DNA of 64,000 nt from assembly GCA_903813345.2 (NCBI GenBank), contig CAIIXF020000004.1, positions 23,373,985-23,437,984 of the forward strand, read 5' to 3'. Position 1 is the stretch's first letter. Each line of letters starts with the position of its first letter. A program made the translations under genes and the position numbers. Under the pieces are notes generated by a model. It saw nothing but the letters and a program-made list of their open reading frames with translations, was not told where the DNA came from and did not search any database. Source of the DNA: Owenia fusiformis. Its lineage: Eukaryota; Annelida; Polychaeta; Sabellida; Oweniidae. Shown in pieces: positions 33,475 to 46,633 of this stretch.

Positions 33475-34290
33475 CTTTCTATTATCTAACAGTCGTCGCA
33501 GCGCAATCAACGAACCAGTTCGGCTGGAATTAAGCAGCTTCACTCACAGGGGATTGCATGGAGGGTCGGGCAGAACCCTCCCCAACCTCCTAAGGCTACT
33601 TCTCTTTAAAAAGGGCTCTCGAAAACTGACCTGTGTAGAAAAATAAAAAAAAATATTTTATACTAAATATAAGTCGAATCATTCCTATAAGCTAGATACA
33701 CATTCAACATATAGAATTAGCAAAGGAAAAAAATAATGGAAGCAATCCGTTGACTAGTTGCTCAGAAATGTAGACGGATTCTTCGAAATGATGGAAATCG
33801 ACGTTTTTACGAATTTAATCCGCGTTAAATGAAATACATTTCAGTCTATTTCTTTCTTATATACACTCACCATTAAAAATTGTTACTTCACAGGGTACTT
33901 CCTTTACGTGGCTTCCCTATGGTTACACGTTTATCACGAATTACATCTCAGAACGACTGCCACACGTGGATTTGTGTCGAGACGAAACTTTTGTCGAAAA
34001 TTGTAAATAAATAATGGCCGGCAACCAGATATGAATGAAGATCTGCATTTTCATTGGCCCATTCACAATCGTTATAACAATTAATGATAAATGTAAAGGA
34101 GACATTTGAAACGTGAATAACATATTCGGCGCTTAGTTAAAAAGAAACTTTGATTTTATATAATACAAAATATATTTTTGTGTGTCTTGAAATAGGTGAA
34201 AATCACGTCCAGGCAAAGGTTGAATTTCATTGGTCAGCGAAAGTGACAAGATGGCGGCCCACATCATGGCTCACGTGTCTTGAGAGAAAT
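33475..34290. promoter_or_regulatory. probable CCNC promoter, possibly bidirectional
   Basis: CCNC translation starts leftward at 33,474. At 34,248-34,265 on the + strand is CAAGATGGCGGCC, a YY1-type core-promoter motif, with CACGTG at 34,273. A + strand transcript may start here, but no first coding exon was identified. Confidence 0.4.
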
Positions 34291-34789
34291 ACTAATTATA
34301 GGTAGGTAGAGACTATCGCTGATATGTACTTACTGTTTGACATTGTGTGACTATATTTTGTCCATTATATGAACCATTGTTGATGAAATTGGTAATGTCA
34401 TAGCTGCCTGTAAATGTTTAATAACATCTTTGAATCTTAAAAATGAACTGAGTGGAAATTTCATTTCAATCGATTCATGATTCAATGATAACAGCTTTGT
34501 AACATATTTTTGCCAAGACTTCCTATAACTAAGAACTGCCGTGGCAGACTGGCAATTCCGTAGGCAGTTTTTGAAAAGAGAGGAGGGTTCATTATCAAAA
34601 TTGCATTGGGTTCATATTTGACCGATCAGTTTAGGTGCAAAAATGTTAAAAAAAACTAAATGATTGTTAAAGAATTTTAGACAAGGTCTTGAACCCCCAA
34701 ATGCACCCCCTCCCCCGTGTCCACTCTGGATAAAGACCTGGTTGGGATGCGGAAATGAGTAGTTGATTTTTCATTACCATATTGTTTTG

Positions 34790-36505
34790 AAAGCCTATCT
34801 TTTGCAAGACTTATGCCTGGCACAACCGTCACCATGTTATTAAGTGTTTTTAAGTTTCGTAAGGGTCCTGGCATTACCGTGCTAGTGTTATCATGATAGC
34901 CAGATATAACCGTGACAATGTAATATTATATTGCATGGCCTGTCATGACCATGGTAATGTTAACGCCTGATATGACTGTGACAATGCTATACTAAATTAC
35001 TATACTAAATGGTTATGTTAAAGCTGATATGTATGGACAATGGTTGCAAGGCCTGACATGACTGTGGTTATGTTAAAGCTGATGTGTATGGACAATGGTT
35101 GCAAGGCCTGACATGACAGTGGAAATGTTAAAGCTGATATGTATGGACAATGGTTGCAAGGCCTGACATGACAGTGGAAATGTTAAAGCTGATATGTATG
35201 GACAATGGTTGCAAGGCCTGACATGACAGTGGTTATGTTAAAGCTGACATGTATGGACAATGGTTGCAAGGCCTGACATGACAGTGGAAATGTTAAAGCT
35301 GACATGTATGGACAATGGTTGCAAGGCCTGACATGACCGTGGAAATGTTAAAGCTGATATGTATGGACAATGGTTGCAAGGCCTGACATGACAGTGGAAA
35401 TGTTAAAGCTGATATGTATGGACAATGGTTGCAAGGCCTGACATGACAGTGGTTATGTTAAAGCTGACATGTATGGACAATGGTTGCAAGGCCTGACATG
35501 ACCGTGGTTATGTTAAAGCTGATATGTATGGACAATGGTTGCAAGGCCTGACATGACTGTGGTTATGTTAAAGCTGATGTGTATGGACAATGGTTGCAAG
35601 GCCTGACATGACCGTGGTTATGTTAAAGCTGACATGTATGGACAATGGTTGCAAGGCCTGACATGACCGTGGTTATGTTAAAGCTGATATGTATGGACAA
35701 TGGTTGCAAGGCCTGACATGACAGTGGAAATGTTAAAGCTGACATGTATGGACAATGGTTGCAAGGCCTGACATGACCGTGGTTATGTTAAAGCTGATAT
35801 GTATGGACAATTGTTGCAAGGCCTGACATGACCGTGGTTATGTTAAAGCTGATATGTATGGACAATGGTTGCAAGGCAGTGTCATGACTGTGCTAAAGTG
35901 AAAGCCGATATGACAGTGACAATGCTATACTATATTGCAAGGCCTAACATGACAGTGGTAATGTTAAAGCCTGATATGACCATGACAATGTTTGCAAGGC
36001 AGTGTCATGACTGTGGTAATGTTAAAGCCTGATATGACCGTGACAATGGTTGCAAGGCAATGAAGGCATGTCACTGTGGTAATGTAAAAGCACAATGTGA
36101 CCGTGACTATAGTTAAATTAATTGACATTTAGTAGCATGAGAATACTGTAATGAAAAATTGCATCGTTTATCTACCTTAAATATGTAAATGTAGACTAAT
36201 ACTACTACATGTACTTCTACTTTAAGTCATAATTCATTTCCTCAAACTATAATTGTAATCCCATTCAAGAGCGTGAACATTGTCACGGTCATATCAGGCT
36301 TTAACATTACCACGGTCATGACAGGCCTTACAACCATCGCCACAGTCATATAAGGCTTCAACATATTACCACGGTTGTGACAGGCCTTGCAATATAATAT
36401 ACCATCGTCACGGTCATACCAGATCAGGATTCTTGCGAAACTTAAAAACACTTAATAACATGGTGACGGTTGTACCAGGCATAAGTTTTGCAAAAGATAG
36501 CATGT
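34790..36505. mobile_element. inverted-repeat element with a minisatellite interior
   Basis: TATCTTTTGCAAGACTTATG...CACCGTTATTAAGTG-type arm at 34,798-34,875 is inverted at 36,425-36,500 (about 75 bp, >90% identical). Between them nearly everything is repeats of CTGACATGACCGTGGTAATG-type units. Confidence 0.75.
35011..35880 (+). repeat. 55-bp minisatellite, ~16 copies
   Basis: Unit begins TGTTAAAGCTGATATGTATG and ends CCTGACATGACCGTGG(TTA/AAA). Unit starts at 35,016, 35,071, 35,126 and 35,181 give an exact 55-bp period, the last near 35,841. Copies are highly similar, suggesting recent expansion. Confidence 0.93.
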
Positions 36506-36509
36506 GGTC

Positions 36510-39500
36510 CTCCCCATAAAAATTTTTCAACTGGGTGCTATTTTTCAAGACTGAAAAAATCTGTTCTTTCAGCTCACGATGTCTCAAGGTTACTGCCCCA
36601 GGGTGCGGGTGGGTGCTCACTCCACAGGGTGCCAACTGGGAGGGGGGGATTTAGTTTCAAGTAGGGGGGCCCCTCAGTAAAAGTGACAAGACGACATGGG
36701 GAGATCACTGATACATTTTGTATATTCTCATCAACTGATGAATGGGCTCTTGAAAATTTTCTTATTTAAAATGGGAAATCCTGACTTTAGCAAATCCACT
36801 ACTCCATTTATTTATTGTTCAGACTGTAGATATCTATTCTGTATCTGACTTCAAGTGAGATATGAGAATCAACATCTAGGTATTGCCTTTTGTCTGTCAT
36901 TGAGTAGGGGGGGGGGGGGGGGGGTGTTTAATCTGCCTACCCCCAACTTGATAGATTTCCAGTACATATCATACTATGAGGGTTTGATTTTTTCAATTTC
37001 CCTCCCGATAATAAATGCAGAGTTACGGTTTATGTAATAGCTAAGAAGAATGTTTTTAGCTTAGCGGGAGATGAAATTGTATTCCCAATTTTATTATTTA
37101 GGAAATCATTTGATTAGTCTGAACAGATCATATATGGTGATAGAGTAGTCTGCTAACTTTGAAAGACAGACACAATACAAAAATACCCCGCAATGCAGGG
37201 GGGAGATAGCTGATTTGGTGCCATTTTCAAAAAGATAACGTAAAACAGAAACGATAAGGATTTAAAATCTAAGTTGTTAATAATGCAAACACATTTTGGT
37301 TCAGTGAAATAGACCTTCATTGCCTCAGGGTAAAGTTGAATTGACTAATATTTGAGAAAATAATATTTAAAGTGAGAATCATTTAAACTGAACTCCAGTT
37401 ATTTTCGCATGCTACTATATTTCAAGTGAGTTTTGGAAAATTCGCGAAATATAATGTTGATATAGTTTCTCACAAGAATTTTTTGAAAAGTTTAATGATA
37501 TATTAATCCATGTTTTCATGTAATAAAAATCTAATTCATTACGTATTCTGTATTCTACTTCATTAATTAAAAAAGTCTATCAACATTTCGATTTTTGAGT
37601 ACTATTTCATCACTCATGATACATGTGCAATAAGTAAGTACTCATAGCATGAGTGCTCATTGAGTAACGAAAACTCAATGAAATTAGTGCTTTTTCATCA
37701 CTCATGATATATGTACTCATTTAGTACTAAAACATGCACTTCATAAAAAGTGCTCATAGTGTTAGTGCTCATTGGGTAATGAAAAATTAGTGAAGTTAGC
37801 GCTATTTGATCACTCAATGAGTACTCATTTAATACCAAAACATGCAATAAATCAGTACTCAATCCATAAGTGCTCATTTAGCACTAATATTTACTGAAAG
37901 GAGTACTCACTTAGCGCTAAAATGGCATGAGTACTATTTTAGTACTCAGCATATCTCCATGTGTAGTGCACAGTGTAATATTCTGACTATGTCTGTTGCA
38001 GGAACAGTAATGTTTTGTTTTTGGGGAGAACAGTTGTCTCACTTGGACTGAATATACCAACACAGTTAACAATGGTATGTACAATATTTATATCGTTTTA
38101 CATTTGTATGAGAACTGAAAAAGTTCAACTGAATTTCATATTTTCATATCTGCTTGAGGCCAGAATGCCAACACATGGTGTTTGTTATTTTGTCAATTGC
38201 TTGTATGAAATGGTTGTAATGTATAGTGCATTCATTGTTTGCAGAATACGGCATGGAAGAGGTAATTTAGTAACATATCATGAGTAGCAGTCATTAACGT
38301 GTAACCATAGTGAAGCTTCACGAAACACAAGGTTCAGATTTGCAGAAATGAAAGAAAATGCGATTTATGAATTGGTATGTATATCGTTTACACTTTTTCA
38401 ATGTTTAACATTATGCAGGTGTACTTTGGCCATAACAATGATTTTGAAATATGTCATATGGGGGGGGGGGTCAAGGCATGTAATGCCTGACTGACTGTCA
38501 TAACAGTAGCAATGCATGCCACATTAGCCCTTGGGAAATATCATATCGTCCCTTTGAATAAATCCACATTCAATCCTGACCAGTAAATAAGTTTTTTATC
38601 CCATGATATTCATAATTCTTCTCAGGAAATCATAAGTTATGACATTTGAAAATATTAAAAAAATTAGATAATGTAGACACATCAATGTCAAAAATTTACC
38701 AATACGTATACATTTTCATTAAAAGAAACCAAACACAATCGCTTGTTGCTCAGATATCAATGACCTTGATTGTCTGTGTCACAGCATGATGATGAGAAAT
38801 TACAATTTGTAGTTACCTCGGGTAATGAAACAGGAAGCTTTGTTTGGCAGAAATTCTTGGGAGGTGAATACCATTTTTAAGAGCACGATTGGGCGGGACA
38901 ATTCCGATTTTCTTTCAATATGAAAAAAATCCTGGGTGTTATTCATCGGGAAGTAATAGTTTCATGGGATTTTACAAGTCAATATACATTTTTTATTCAT
39001 GCAATATTTCTGTCACTATATAAGCCAACAACAGAAACTTTTGAAAAGGATAAAATGATCAGAATAATCAATAATTCACTCACCCATACATCATTTTTGG
39101 AGACACAAAAGTGTGAATTAGACACGCGTGAATGAGATATTTGGTGAATTAAATCATGTACAGACATTGATGGTATGGGACAAGTTTAACAGAGTTAGAA
39201 TGTCTAAATCTTAGTTCAAAGTTTCAGTACAGACCTGAAGTGGAAAGACTTTTAAACCATTTACCCACCCGTCATCCATAAATTCACTTGACAGACTATA
39301 AAAAGAGTGTATGTTGACTCAAGAGATAATGTTTATTATAATTTAAGAGGCTCTAAAGGGGATGGCCCTCGCTGACTTTTGATCTCTTGTGTAATATTTT
39401 TATTATATTCAAAGAAATGTCTGAACAGTCCTGTTATACAGTATTTTAAAAAAAAATTGAATGGTTTTCGGAGCTACATGTAGCTTATCAACATATTTAT

Positions 39501-39523
39501 TCTTAGTTATTTTATAATTTCAG
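36510..39523. other. region before the P-like transposase
   Basis: Contains an 18-G run at 36,907-36,924, and at 37,590-37,960 about a dozen degenerate units around GTACTCAT / AGTGCTCATT. Several GT-AG bounded short stretches (e.g. 37,996-38,072) could be exons but cannot be linked in frame to 39,524. Confidence 0.45.
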
Positions 39524-41157
39524 GCTGGCCAACAATGTAAGGTTAGAGAGCCAGAGCCAGAAGTATATATCAACAAAAGATATATATTTGAAGTTTTTAA
39601 AACATGATCCTCAGAGTGACATAACCTGTAAACAAGTGACTGTGATTGTGCAAAAGTATTTCAATGTGTCACTAGTTGAAGGCCACAAGGAATCACTTGT
39701 TCCATTATATTGGAGAACTAGAAATGTGAAGAAAATTGATTTCTCTCATGATGACTGTGACTTTATAAAAGCAAAGGGATGGCAGGTACAGATTAGCGAG
39801 CCTTCACGTACAGTCCTATCCATTGACACGGGAATCACCATAAATGGGCTCAAGCTATTGAAGACTGTAACGCTACTTGAAGACGGAACCGTAAACATGG
39901 AGATTGCTTCTCGCAATATTGATCTACAAGCCCTCAGAATTGATCCTACATATATGAGAACCCAAAAATCCGTCTTAAATATGCTGTGCATATTAGAGAG
40001 GGTTATCATATGTGAAGCAGTGAAAAAACCAAGTGGGCTTTCGCAAAAATATGTTAAATGCACTGAAGAAAAGTTTAAAAATGGGACAGTACAAATGAAT
40101 GTAATCAGAAGTAATTTATGTCTTCGAGTCCAAAACTTCTCTTCCAGAGTAAATTACTGCCAAAAATGCCAAAAGCAAACTTTGTTTTTAGCGAGACCTG
40201 CTCCACCAACATTAACATTTGAAGAACAATTGAGGGAACTGTTTCCTTCCATTACGCATAATATGTCAACCTATCTGAAAGATTTACATGAGAACGACTT
40301 TGCAAAAGGTAATAGATGGTCACCAGAAACAATTCAAGTGTGGCTTAGTCTGTATGCGCACAACCGTAATGACTATAGGCTAATGAAGGAAAGTGGCTTC
40401 CAAGTCCCCTCAGAGTCCACTCTGAAGAGGTATAAAAATGCGGTACAACAAAATCCTGGCTTTAATGACATTACCCTTGAGTGGATGGCCAATGAAGCAC
40501 AACAGCAAGGTATGCCCACGAGTGCTTATTCTGGCGGAATCATTTTTGATGAAATGAAAATTGATGAAAGAATTTCAACCCAATCTAAGGGCAAAGATTT
40601 AGAACTTAAGGGTTTCGTTGAAGGCAGCCAAGAGTCCCAAGATTTACAGAGAATCAAGAGCAAGTCTCTTGCTCCTATTGTAGCGAGCCAGATACTACAG
40701 CTGATATACCTGGGGTTTAATGGCTTTCGTTTCCCTTTCGCTTTCTTTCCGGTGACAACTGCAACTGCCACTGATTTATACAGAATCTTTTGGAAGGCAG
40801 TGCGTAAGTTGGCAATGAACGGCTTCAATGTTATGTATAATAACATTGACGGTGCTATAACCAACAGACAATTTCTCGGAATACATTTTCCCCTTGGAAA
40901 TGGGCTGCTTCAGCGATATGCAGTCCAAAACCAATGTAACCCACTTCAAAAGATAGTTTTTATAATGGACATAAAACATGTGATAAAGAAAATCAGAAAC
41001 AGCATCTATTCAAGTGGTGATGCAGACTTTCACACCAGGAAACTTTTGCATCAAGGTCGGGCCATCACCTGGAAGATGTGGATTAACGCATATCTTTGGG
41101 ACAGGAGTAATCCCATATCTGTCCATAAACACCTTGATCGTGAGCATGTTTATCTTA
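39524..41157 (+). CDS. P-like transposase exon A
   Basis: Long exon, acceptor ATAATTTCAG, donor CTTA|GTGAGT. Reading frame open from 39,525. Holds the first Asp (FDEMKI), the second Asp (NIDGAI) and the DIKHVIKKIRN motif. Confidence 0.85.
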
Positions 41158-44100
41158 GTGAGTATACTTTAGTAAACATATGTTAATGAGCCATGACATT
41201 TATAAGGGTTATGTACTGGGAGGTTTTGGATATGGGGTTTATCCAGAGGGAGATATGTATATCTACCTGAGGGACCGTAGGGGCCGAAGGTAGATGTGCA
41301 TATCTCACGAGGGATGAACCCAATATCCAAACCGACCGTACATAACTGCTTTATCCTATACCAAGTAGAGTTTTCAGGGGCATATGGCCATTTCAATAGT
41401 ACAAGGTGTAAAAATAAACAAATCATTCATATGCAAAGTCATTTTATTGCATTACCAGAAGCGGGAAGATATGCACCGGAAGCGGGAAGATATGCACCGA
41501 AGCGGAAGATATGGCGGGAGATATGGAGGTTCTGGATATGGAAACCTCAAAATCAGGATACGGGATATATCTTACCAACTTATCTCCCTAAAACCCTACT
41601 TGGCATAGGATAAAGCCTTTTATCTACAATTTGTTTTGTTCAAATTAAAGATATTTGATTTTGAATAAATGAAAGCTTCAGATGTATCAAGGTAAGTCTG
41701 CCGATAACATAGATGCAAGTATGTGGTAGCCATTATCCCCAAAATGTGGCCTATCTGTTTGAGATGTTATTGCCAAATAAGAAAAAGTTGCTGCTGTAGA
41801 AGTGTATATTGTGCCAAAGAGGTTCATCTGTTAGTTCTGACTAATAATAATATATGGTTCTTCCAACTAACTTGAATAATTTAACTTTATTTTATTTTGT
41901 CATGTTAATGCCTTGTATTCCCTTTGCAATGAGTCTTAGACATAGGTGGGATATTCATTACTTAGGGAGATGAAATAAATTGAACAGTTTTCCTCATATA
42001 TTTGTCATTTGAGGGAATTATGCTCTGATGTTTTGCACATTTGTACTGCATTCAATGTTATTCATCAGACTTAACTTGCTCCAGTGCTGTAACATTGTGA
42101 CCACCAGTCTGTTGGCAATGACATGTGGTAGGCAAGTAGGGTATTGATTGATGTAGAAAAGTCATAAATATCAGGAAGTAATTTCCTAAAAATGACAAAG
42201 GTATGAGGAAAACAGCACTAATTTACCATTTTTGACCACCCTGTTAAGGTATGCTGATGTTTTTCACTAGATCTTTATGGTGTTTCAGAGCCATCATCGA
42301 AGATGCGCAATGCATTTGCTGAGCATGCCCTATCATCAGACATGCTGCAGCTGATGAGAGAGTTCAGATCCAGCAAGGGAGCGGGGGGCTCTTATCTAGA
42401 TGGTGCAGTGGAGCTCCTTGAGATGACATCTATTCTAGTTGACTTCTTCAATCACCATCAAAACCTCACTAAGGAGACATACAAGGAGAAGTTGAAAGGC
42501 ATAATTAAGGTCAGTTGTATGAATTGTAAATTATGATACAGCACGTAAACCTAAGTTTAAGTGTTTCAATTGAGAGATGTTGCACTGAAAGAGGTTCATT
42601 CAACATTCAGTCTGTTGTACCTCCACTAACAGGGGTGTTCCAGTTCTAGGGGTGTTTTACTCTACAAGTTTCACTGTATTTCGCTCTGCAGTGATCTCCC
42701 AGCATTGAAGCAAGTGGGGGCAGCACCCACCTGGAATTGTTAAAACATGCTTGCACCCATCTGAAAATCCATTTGCACCCACTTGAAGATGAGAAAAATA
42801 GCCATATTTTTGCCAATTTTGGTCTGCATTGTGACAATGATAATTTTCACTGTTTTTTGAAATACCGTTTATGTAGCTTATGTGAGGAATTAAATCAATG
42901 ATTCTGTTGTCTTTTAAAGTATTTGTTGCAAATATGTGCATTTTCGTAAACATATGATACTGATAAAGGTTTGTGATAAAAATGTCGTGGGAATTCTGCC
43001 TACAATGCGTGAAAGTAAGTAATCGAATGGATCACCAGTGATTATTGAAGATAAATATTTAAGATTGCAAGCAATGTCACAGAGGCCGTCATAGACATTT
43101 TGACATTTTTTTTGTTGAACCAAAGGTGAAATCTAAAAGGAGGAGGGAAAGTATCACAACAGATTTCGGAGAGTCATGTGTTGTATTTTAGGATTTGAAC
43201 AGGTGCATATTTATTTAGGCCAATGCATTACCTCCAGAAAAAGTACTCCTAAAGATATAAAATAATTTTGACTTGAGACCGGGAAGATACAAACAACCCA
43301 TCCACATGTTTTTAGCTCACATGGTGAGCTTTTGCAATCACTCACTTGTTTCTGAAATGTTTTCATGATTTCCAACACCTTCCACCCCTGCTTTTTATTA
43401 TTAATTTTTCATGCAGCAATATGTTGCGTTGCGACGCACAGTTAACCCCTTTAAAGGAATGAATGATTCCTTTTAGATGAAGTGGAAAACAATATTCTCA
43501 TTTAATTTGCCATAGGGAAAGCTCATGCAATGCATTGCTTTCAGCTAATTCTGGTCTACCATAATGGATATCTTTTAAACCCCTGGAGGAATCATGTATT
43601 CCTTTGAAGGGTATAACTGTATATCAAAACACAACATATTGATGCAACAACAATTGAAGGGGTGAAAGGGGTTGAAAATCAGAATAACATTTCAGAAAAA
43701 ACACGTGGATGGTGTCTTGCCTGTCTTTTAGTCAAAGTTATTTTATCTCTATGAGTGCTCTAAGACTTTAAGCTTGAAAATTTGAAGGTAAAATGACCTA
43801 ATTTGACCATTTTTTGACGTAAAATATCATTTAATGTTGACATTTAGTGAGCAATTTGGAGAGATTGCTTAAATTTACTTACAATTGAAATCATTGCAAG
43901 AAATAATGAAGTATTCAAGACAAAGTTTGAGAAACTTAGATTTGACTTAGATTTTGAAGTTGACATAGATAAATATTTTACTTCCAAGTTCAACCCAGGT
44001 CCTAGTAGGAGCATATAGAACATAGGTAAGGAAGTTAGAGGTAGGAGAAAATGTGTTGATAGAATAAAAAAGAAAAGATATTAAAGCTAAGAAAGGTATA

Positions 44101-46633
44101 GAATGCCTCACCCAGAGGGCCTCCTGATCAATTTGATAATAGTCATGGGCGTAGCACTATTGTTCTAAGTAGTACGTCACCATGGACGCCCACATGAGAG
44201 CAAGAGTTGAGAGAAGCAGAAAAGCGTTGAGGTGGTCTGTGGGGTTCTCCCCCTAGGAAATTTGTTTAATTTGGTTGTACAGGGTGTATTTGGAGCGAAT
44301 TTGAAACCATCTGGTATACCTGTGCGTACCCAGCATACTGGGCGCTATGCCCATAAAACATGTAATAGTGTACATGTTTTGACATGGGAACTCATTTTTT
44401 ACTTTAAACGTTTCAGTAATAGCATATAAATGAAAGGATATAAGTAAATTGGTGAGAGAAAATGTCTTAGACACACAATAACATCCATTTTGATATGTGG
44501 ACATATACCTGGCCTCATTTCCACATGATCCACAGTGAAGGTGCTGCACTATATAAAAGAGTGTTCACATTGAAATGTTTGAAAAGTGTTTAGTGAGAGT
44601 GTCATTAGTGTCAAATTGGAAACATACAATTATTGATTGCTTTTTAGGTACACACATGGTTTAAAGAGTGGGAATTAGCAGTGATGGAAGCTGGACTCCC
44701 TAATCCAACTCACTTCTTGATATCTCCACAGACCAGAGAAGATATCAGTTCTTGCATCATTGGATTTGATGAACTTTGTGCAAATAGGTAGTAGTATATT
44801 ACTACTTTGATTAACCTCTTGAATACCAGCCTCTAAAAAGGGTTTGAAACCAGGGCATTTTTCATTTTCTGCTAGTTTTCTGGATATTTACATCTAAAAA
44901 CACTATGTTTGATATTTGATTTTATAAGAATAGTAACCATAGACCCATTTCATACATTCTAAAACATATTTGTGAAGATTGGATAAGAAATGCCAAAGTT
45001 AGAGCAGTTTTAGTGAAAAATTCTATGACAGATATATCTGTCGCTCTGGGTTCCAAATGGATTTTATTTGTGACAGATATATCCGTCATTCTGGGTATTC
45101 AAGAGGTTAAGGTTATTATGTCACCACCAAAAAGTGGTAACATAATGTTATGGTCTCAATTTTTTGTGACGCCTGTTTGCATCCGGTGGTTGGTGTGAGG
45201 CGGCTGGCTTCTGTTACAATTTATTACATCTTCCAATAGCTTAACAAATACTGTTTAGAGTGACTTCAATTGTTTCTGAATCATCTACAAGGTTTCAGAA
45301 CTTCTGACTTTAGCTATGAAATTTGACCTTCAATGACCTTCTCAAGGTCAAAAAAGGTGAAAAGGTCTTTTTTCAACTTGCTTCAAACTGACTAAATTTT
45401 TTTTCAAAATCATCAAGATATCAGAAGCTCAAATCTGACTGAAGATATGACATCTGACCTTCAATGACCTTCTCGAAATCAAAAAAAGTGAAAAATTATT
45501 TTTTCGACTTGCTTCAGATAAACAATTTTTGTCATATTCATCTACAAGGTCTCAAAAGTTCATATCTTAGTCGACTTAGGATTTGAGATTTGACTTTCAG
45601 TGACATTCTCAAGGTCAAAAAAGGTCCTTTTTCAACTCGCTTTCAAGTAAACAGAATTGTTTAGGCTTTGGAATATTGTCATGTTAATGCCTTGTCAGTT
45701 TTTATTAAATTTTGGTACAAATGGGATCATTTACATGTTCACTGTATAATGTATTAGTATGCTCTCAAGTATTAGTGGTGTATTACCTAGCTGATGACTA
45801 CTTTTAGCATACATAAAAACATGAACAAATAACGAAATATAACATTTAATTGAATCGGCTGAAACATTATAACATTGTTAAGATAATATCAATTTGAAAA
45901 AGCATATCAGAGCAGTTGAATGGATGCTCTCACATGTTCTCTTTAAATCAAAATAGCAGGCAATTAAGCATTTTGGGGTGATAGCGACTACCAAAGACAA
46001 GTTTGCAATTATTTTTCCGCATTAATGAACGATATGAATAATTTACATTTTTATTTGCAAATATTATATTATAATAGATGTCACATTCAAGAGAACTCAA
46101 TTTAGTGAATCATTTTGTGGTATCAGATTGTGATTGTGTTTTGCATGTTAATTCACAGTTTTGGGATATATGAGAATAGTTTTTCTTATGACTGGTGTAC
46201 ACTTAGAGTTTCCTTTTGTTGCTTGATTACTAAACAACATTTGGTCCTTTCCCTTTGTCATTTTTGCTTACATATTTTGGTGCCTTGACACTGTAAATGT
46301 AATTTGTACATTTTTAGATTTGACTTGGATCCATCTGGATCCATAAACCCAGCTAGGATCAACAGTGACATTATTGAGAATATCTTTTGTCAGCAACGGG
46401 GTATTCTAAATGGAAATAACACCAACCCAAATGTAGCTCAATACTCATCTACCATCAATACAGTTATTCTTACACAATCCACAAGAAGTCACAAGGGTAA
46501 TGCTGCTAGATCTAAAAGAAGTTGTGCTCCTTTCGCTCACACATCAACAGTACCAAAGAAAGGAAAGGCCGTGAAAGACGTTACAATGAAAGCAGGTAAT
46601 ACACATTTTACATCTAGGCATGCATTCTCATGA
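39524..46633 (+). CDS. P-element/THAP9-like transposase, 4 exons placed
   Basis: Exons 39524-41157, 42289-42509, 44648-44787, 46318-46595 join in frame by GT-AG junctions; without a further exon the frame ends at 46,633. Family features in order: a C-x2-C pair (YCQKCQK), the RNase H-fold first Asp in GIIFDEMKI (40,548), NNIDGAITNR (Asp at 40,848), MDIKHVIKKIRNS (matching the family's DPPHLxKNxRN), HVYLKPSSKMRNAFAEHAL after the first junction, and SDIIENIFCQQRG (Glu codon 46,376), the family's final catalytic Glu. This is the D...D...E order of the P superfamily, acting on DNA in the nucleus. Upstream exons, including any THAP zinc finger, were not found, so the protein is N-terminally incomplete here. 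The frame is intact over 2.3 kb of coding sequence. Confidence 0.85.
41208..41346. repeat. 139-bp hairpin
   Basis: GTTATGTACTGGGAGG.TTTGGATAT and its inverse at 41,316-41,346, with an inner palindrome ATATCTACCT / AGGTAGATGTGCATAT. In intron A-B of the transposase gene. Confidence 0.7.
41348..41616. mobile_element. 269-bp MITE
   Basis: Inverted ends GCTTTATCCTATACCAAGTA / TACTTGGCATAGGATAAAGC directly follow the hairpin. Inside are three ~16-bp tandem GAAGCGGGAAGATATGCACC-type units. Confidence 0.7.
42289..42509 (+). CDS. P-like transposase exon B
   Basis: Encodes KPSSKMRNAFAEHALSSDML and VELLEMTSILVDFFNHHQNL. Acceptor GTGTTTCAG, donor TTAAG|GTCAGT. Confidence 0.85.
42862..43040 (-). repeat. 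fragment of the 24-26 kb foldback family
   Basis: GTCGTGGGAATTCTGCCTAC and flanking sequence match the arms at 24,380-24,530 and 26,168-26,320. Confidence 0.7.
43180..43790. mobile_element. bivalve-like interspersed repeat (short copy)
   Basis: Left end CCAATGCATTACCTCCAGAA and AGCTCACATGGTGAGCTTTT; right end TTTTATCTCTATGAGTGCTC. Same family as the 55.1-56.7 kb element, including ATGCAGCAATATGTTGCGT. Confidence 0.65.
44648..44787 (+). CDS. P-like transposase exon C
   Basis: Encodes VHTWFKEWELAVMEAGLPNP and ISPQTREDISSCIIGFDELC. Acceptor CTTTTTAG, donor AATAG|GTAGTA. Confidence 0.8.
45112..45235 (-). repeat. dispersed repeat family A, inverted copy
   Basis: Reverse complement of the unit seen at 16,118-16,250 and 19,998-20,135 (GTGGTAACATAATGTTATGG.CTC, TTTTTGTGACGCCTGTTTG). 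Confidence 0.6.
46318..46595 (+). CDS. P-like transposase exon D
   Basis: Encodes INPARINSDIIENIFCQQRG with the catalytic Glu, then NPNVAQYSSTINTVIL and a basic tail. Acceptor CATTTTTAG, possible donor GCAG|GTAATA. The frame would stop at 46,633 if unspliced. Confidence 0.85.

Noticed and set aside
37996-38890. Short GT-AG bounded stretches (37,996-38,072; 38,245-38,261; 38,336-38,368; 38,786-38,868) as 5' exons of the P-like gene
   Set aside because: The phases and frames do not join to 39,524 without stops, and no THAP C2CH pattern is visible.
39746-40979. Minus-strand ORFs opposite the transposase
   Set aside because: Shadows of the long + strand exon; no homology.
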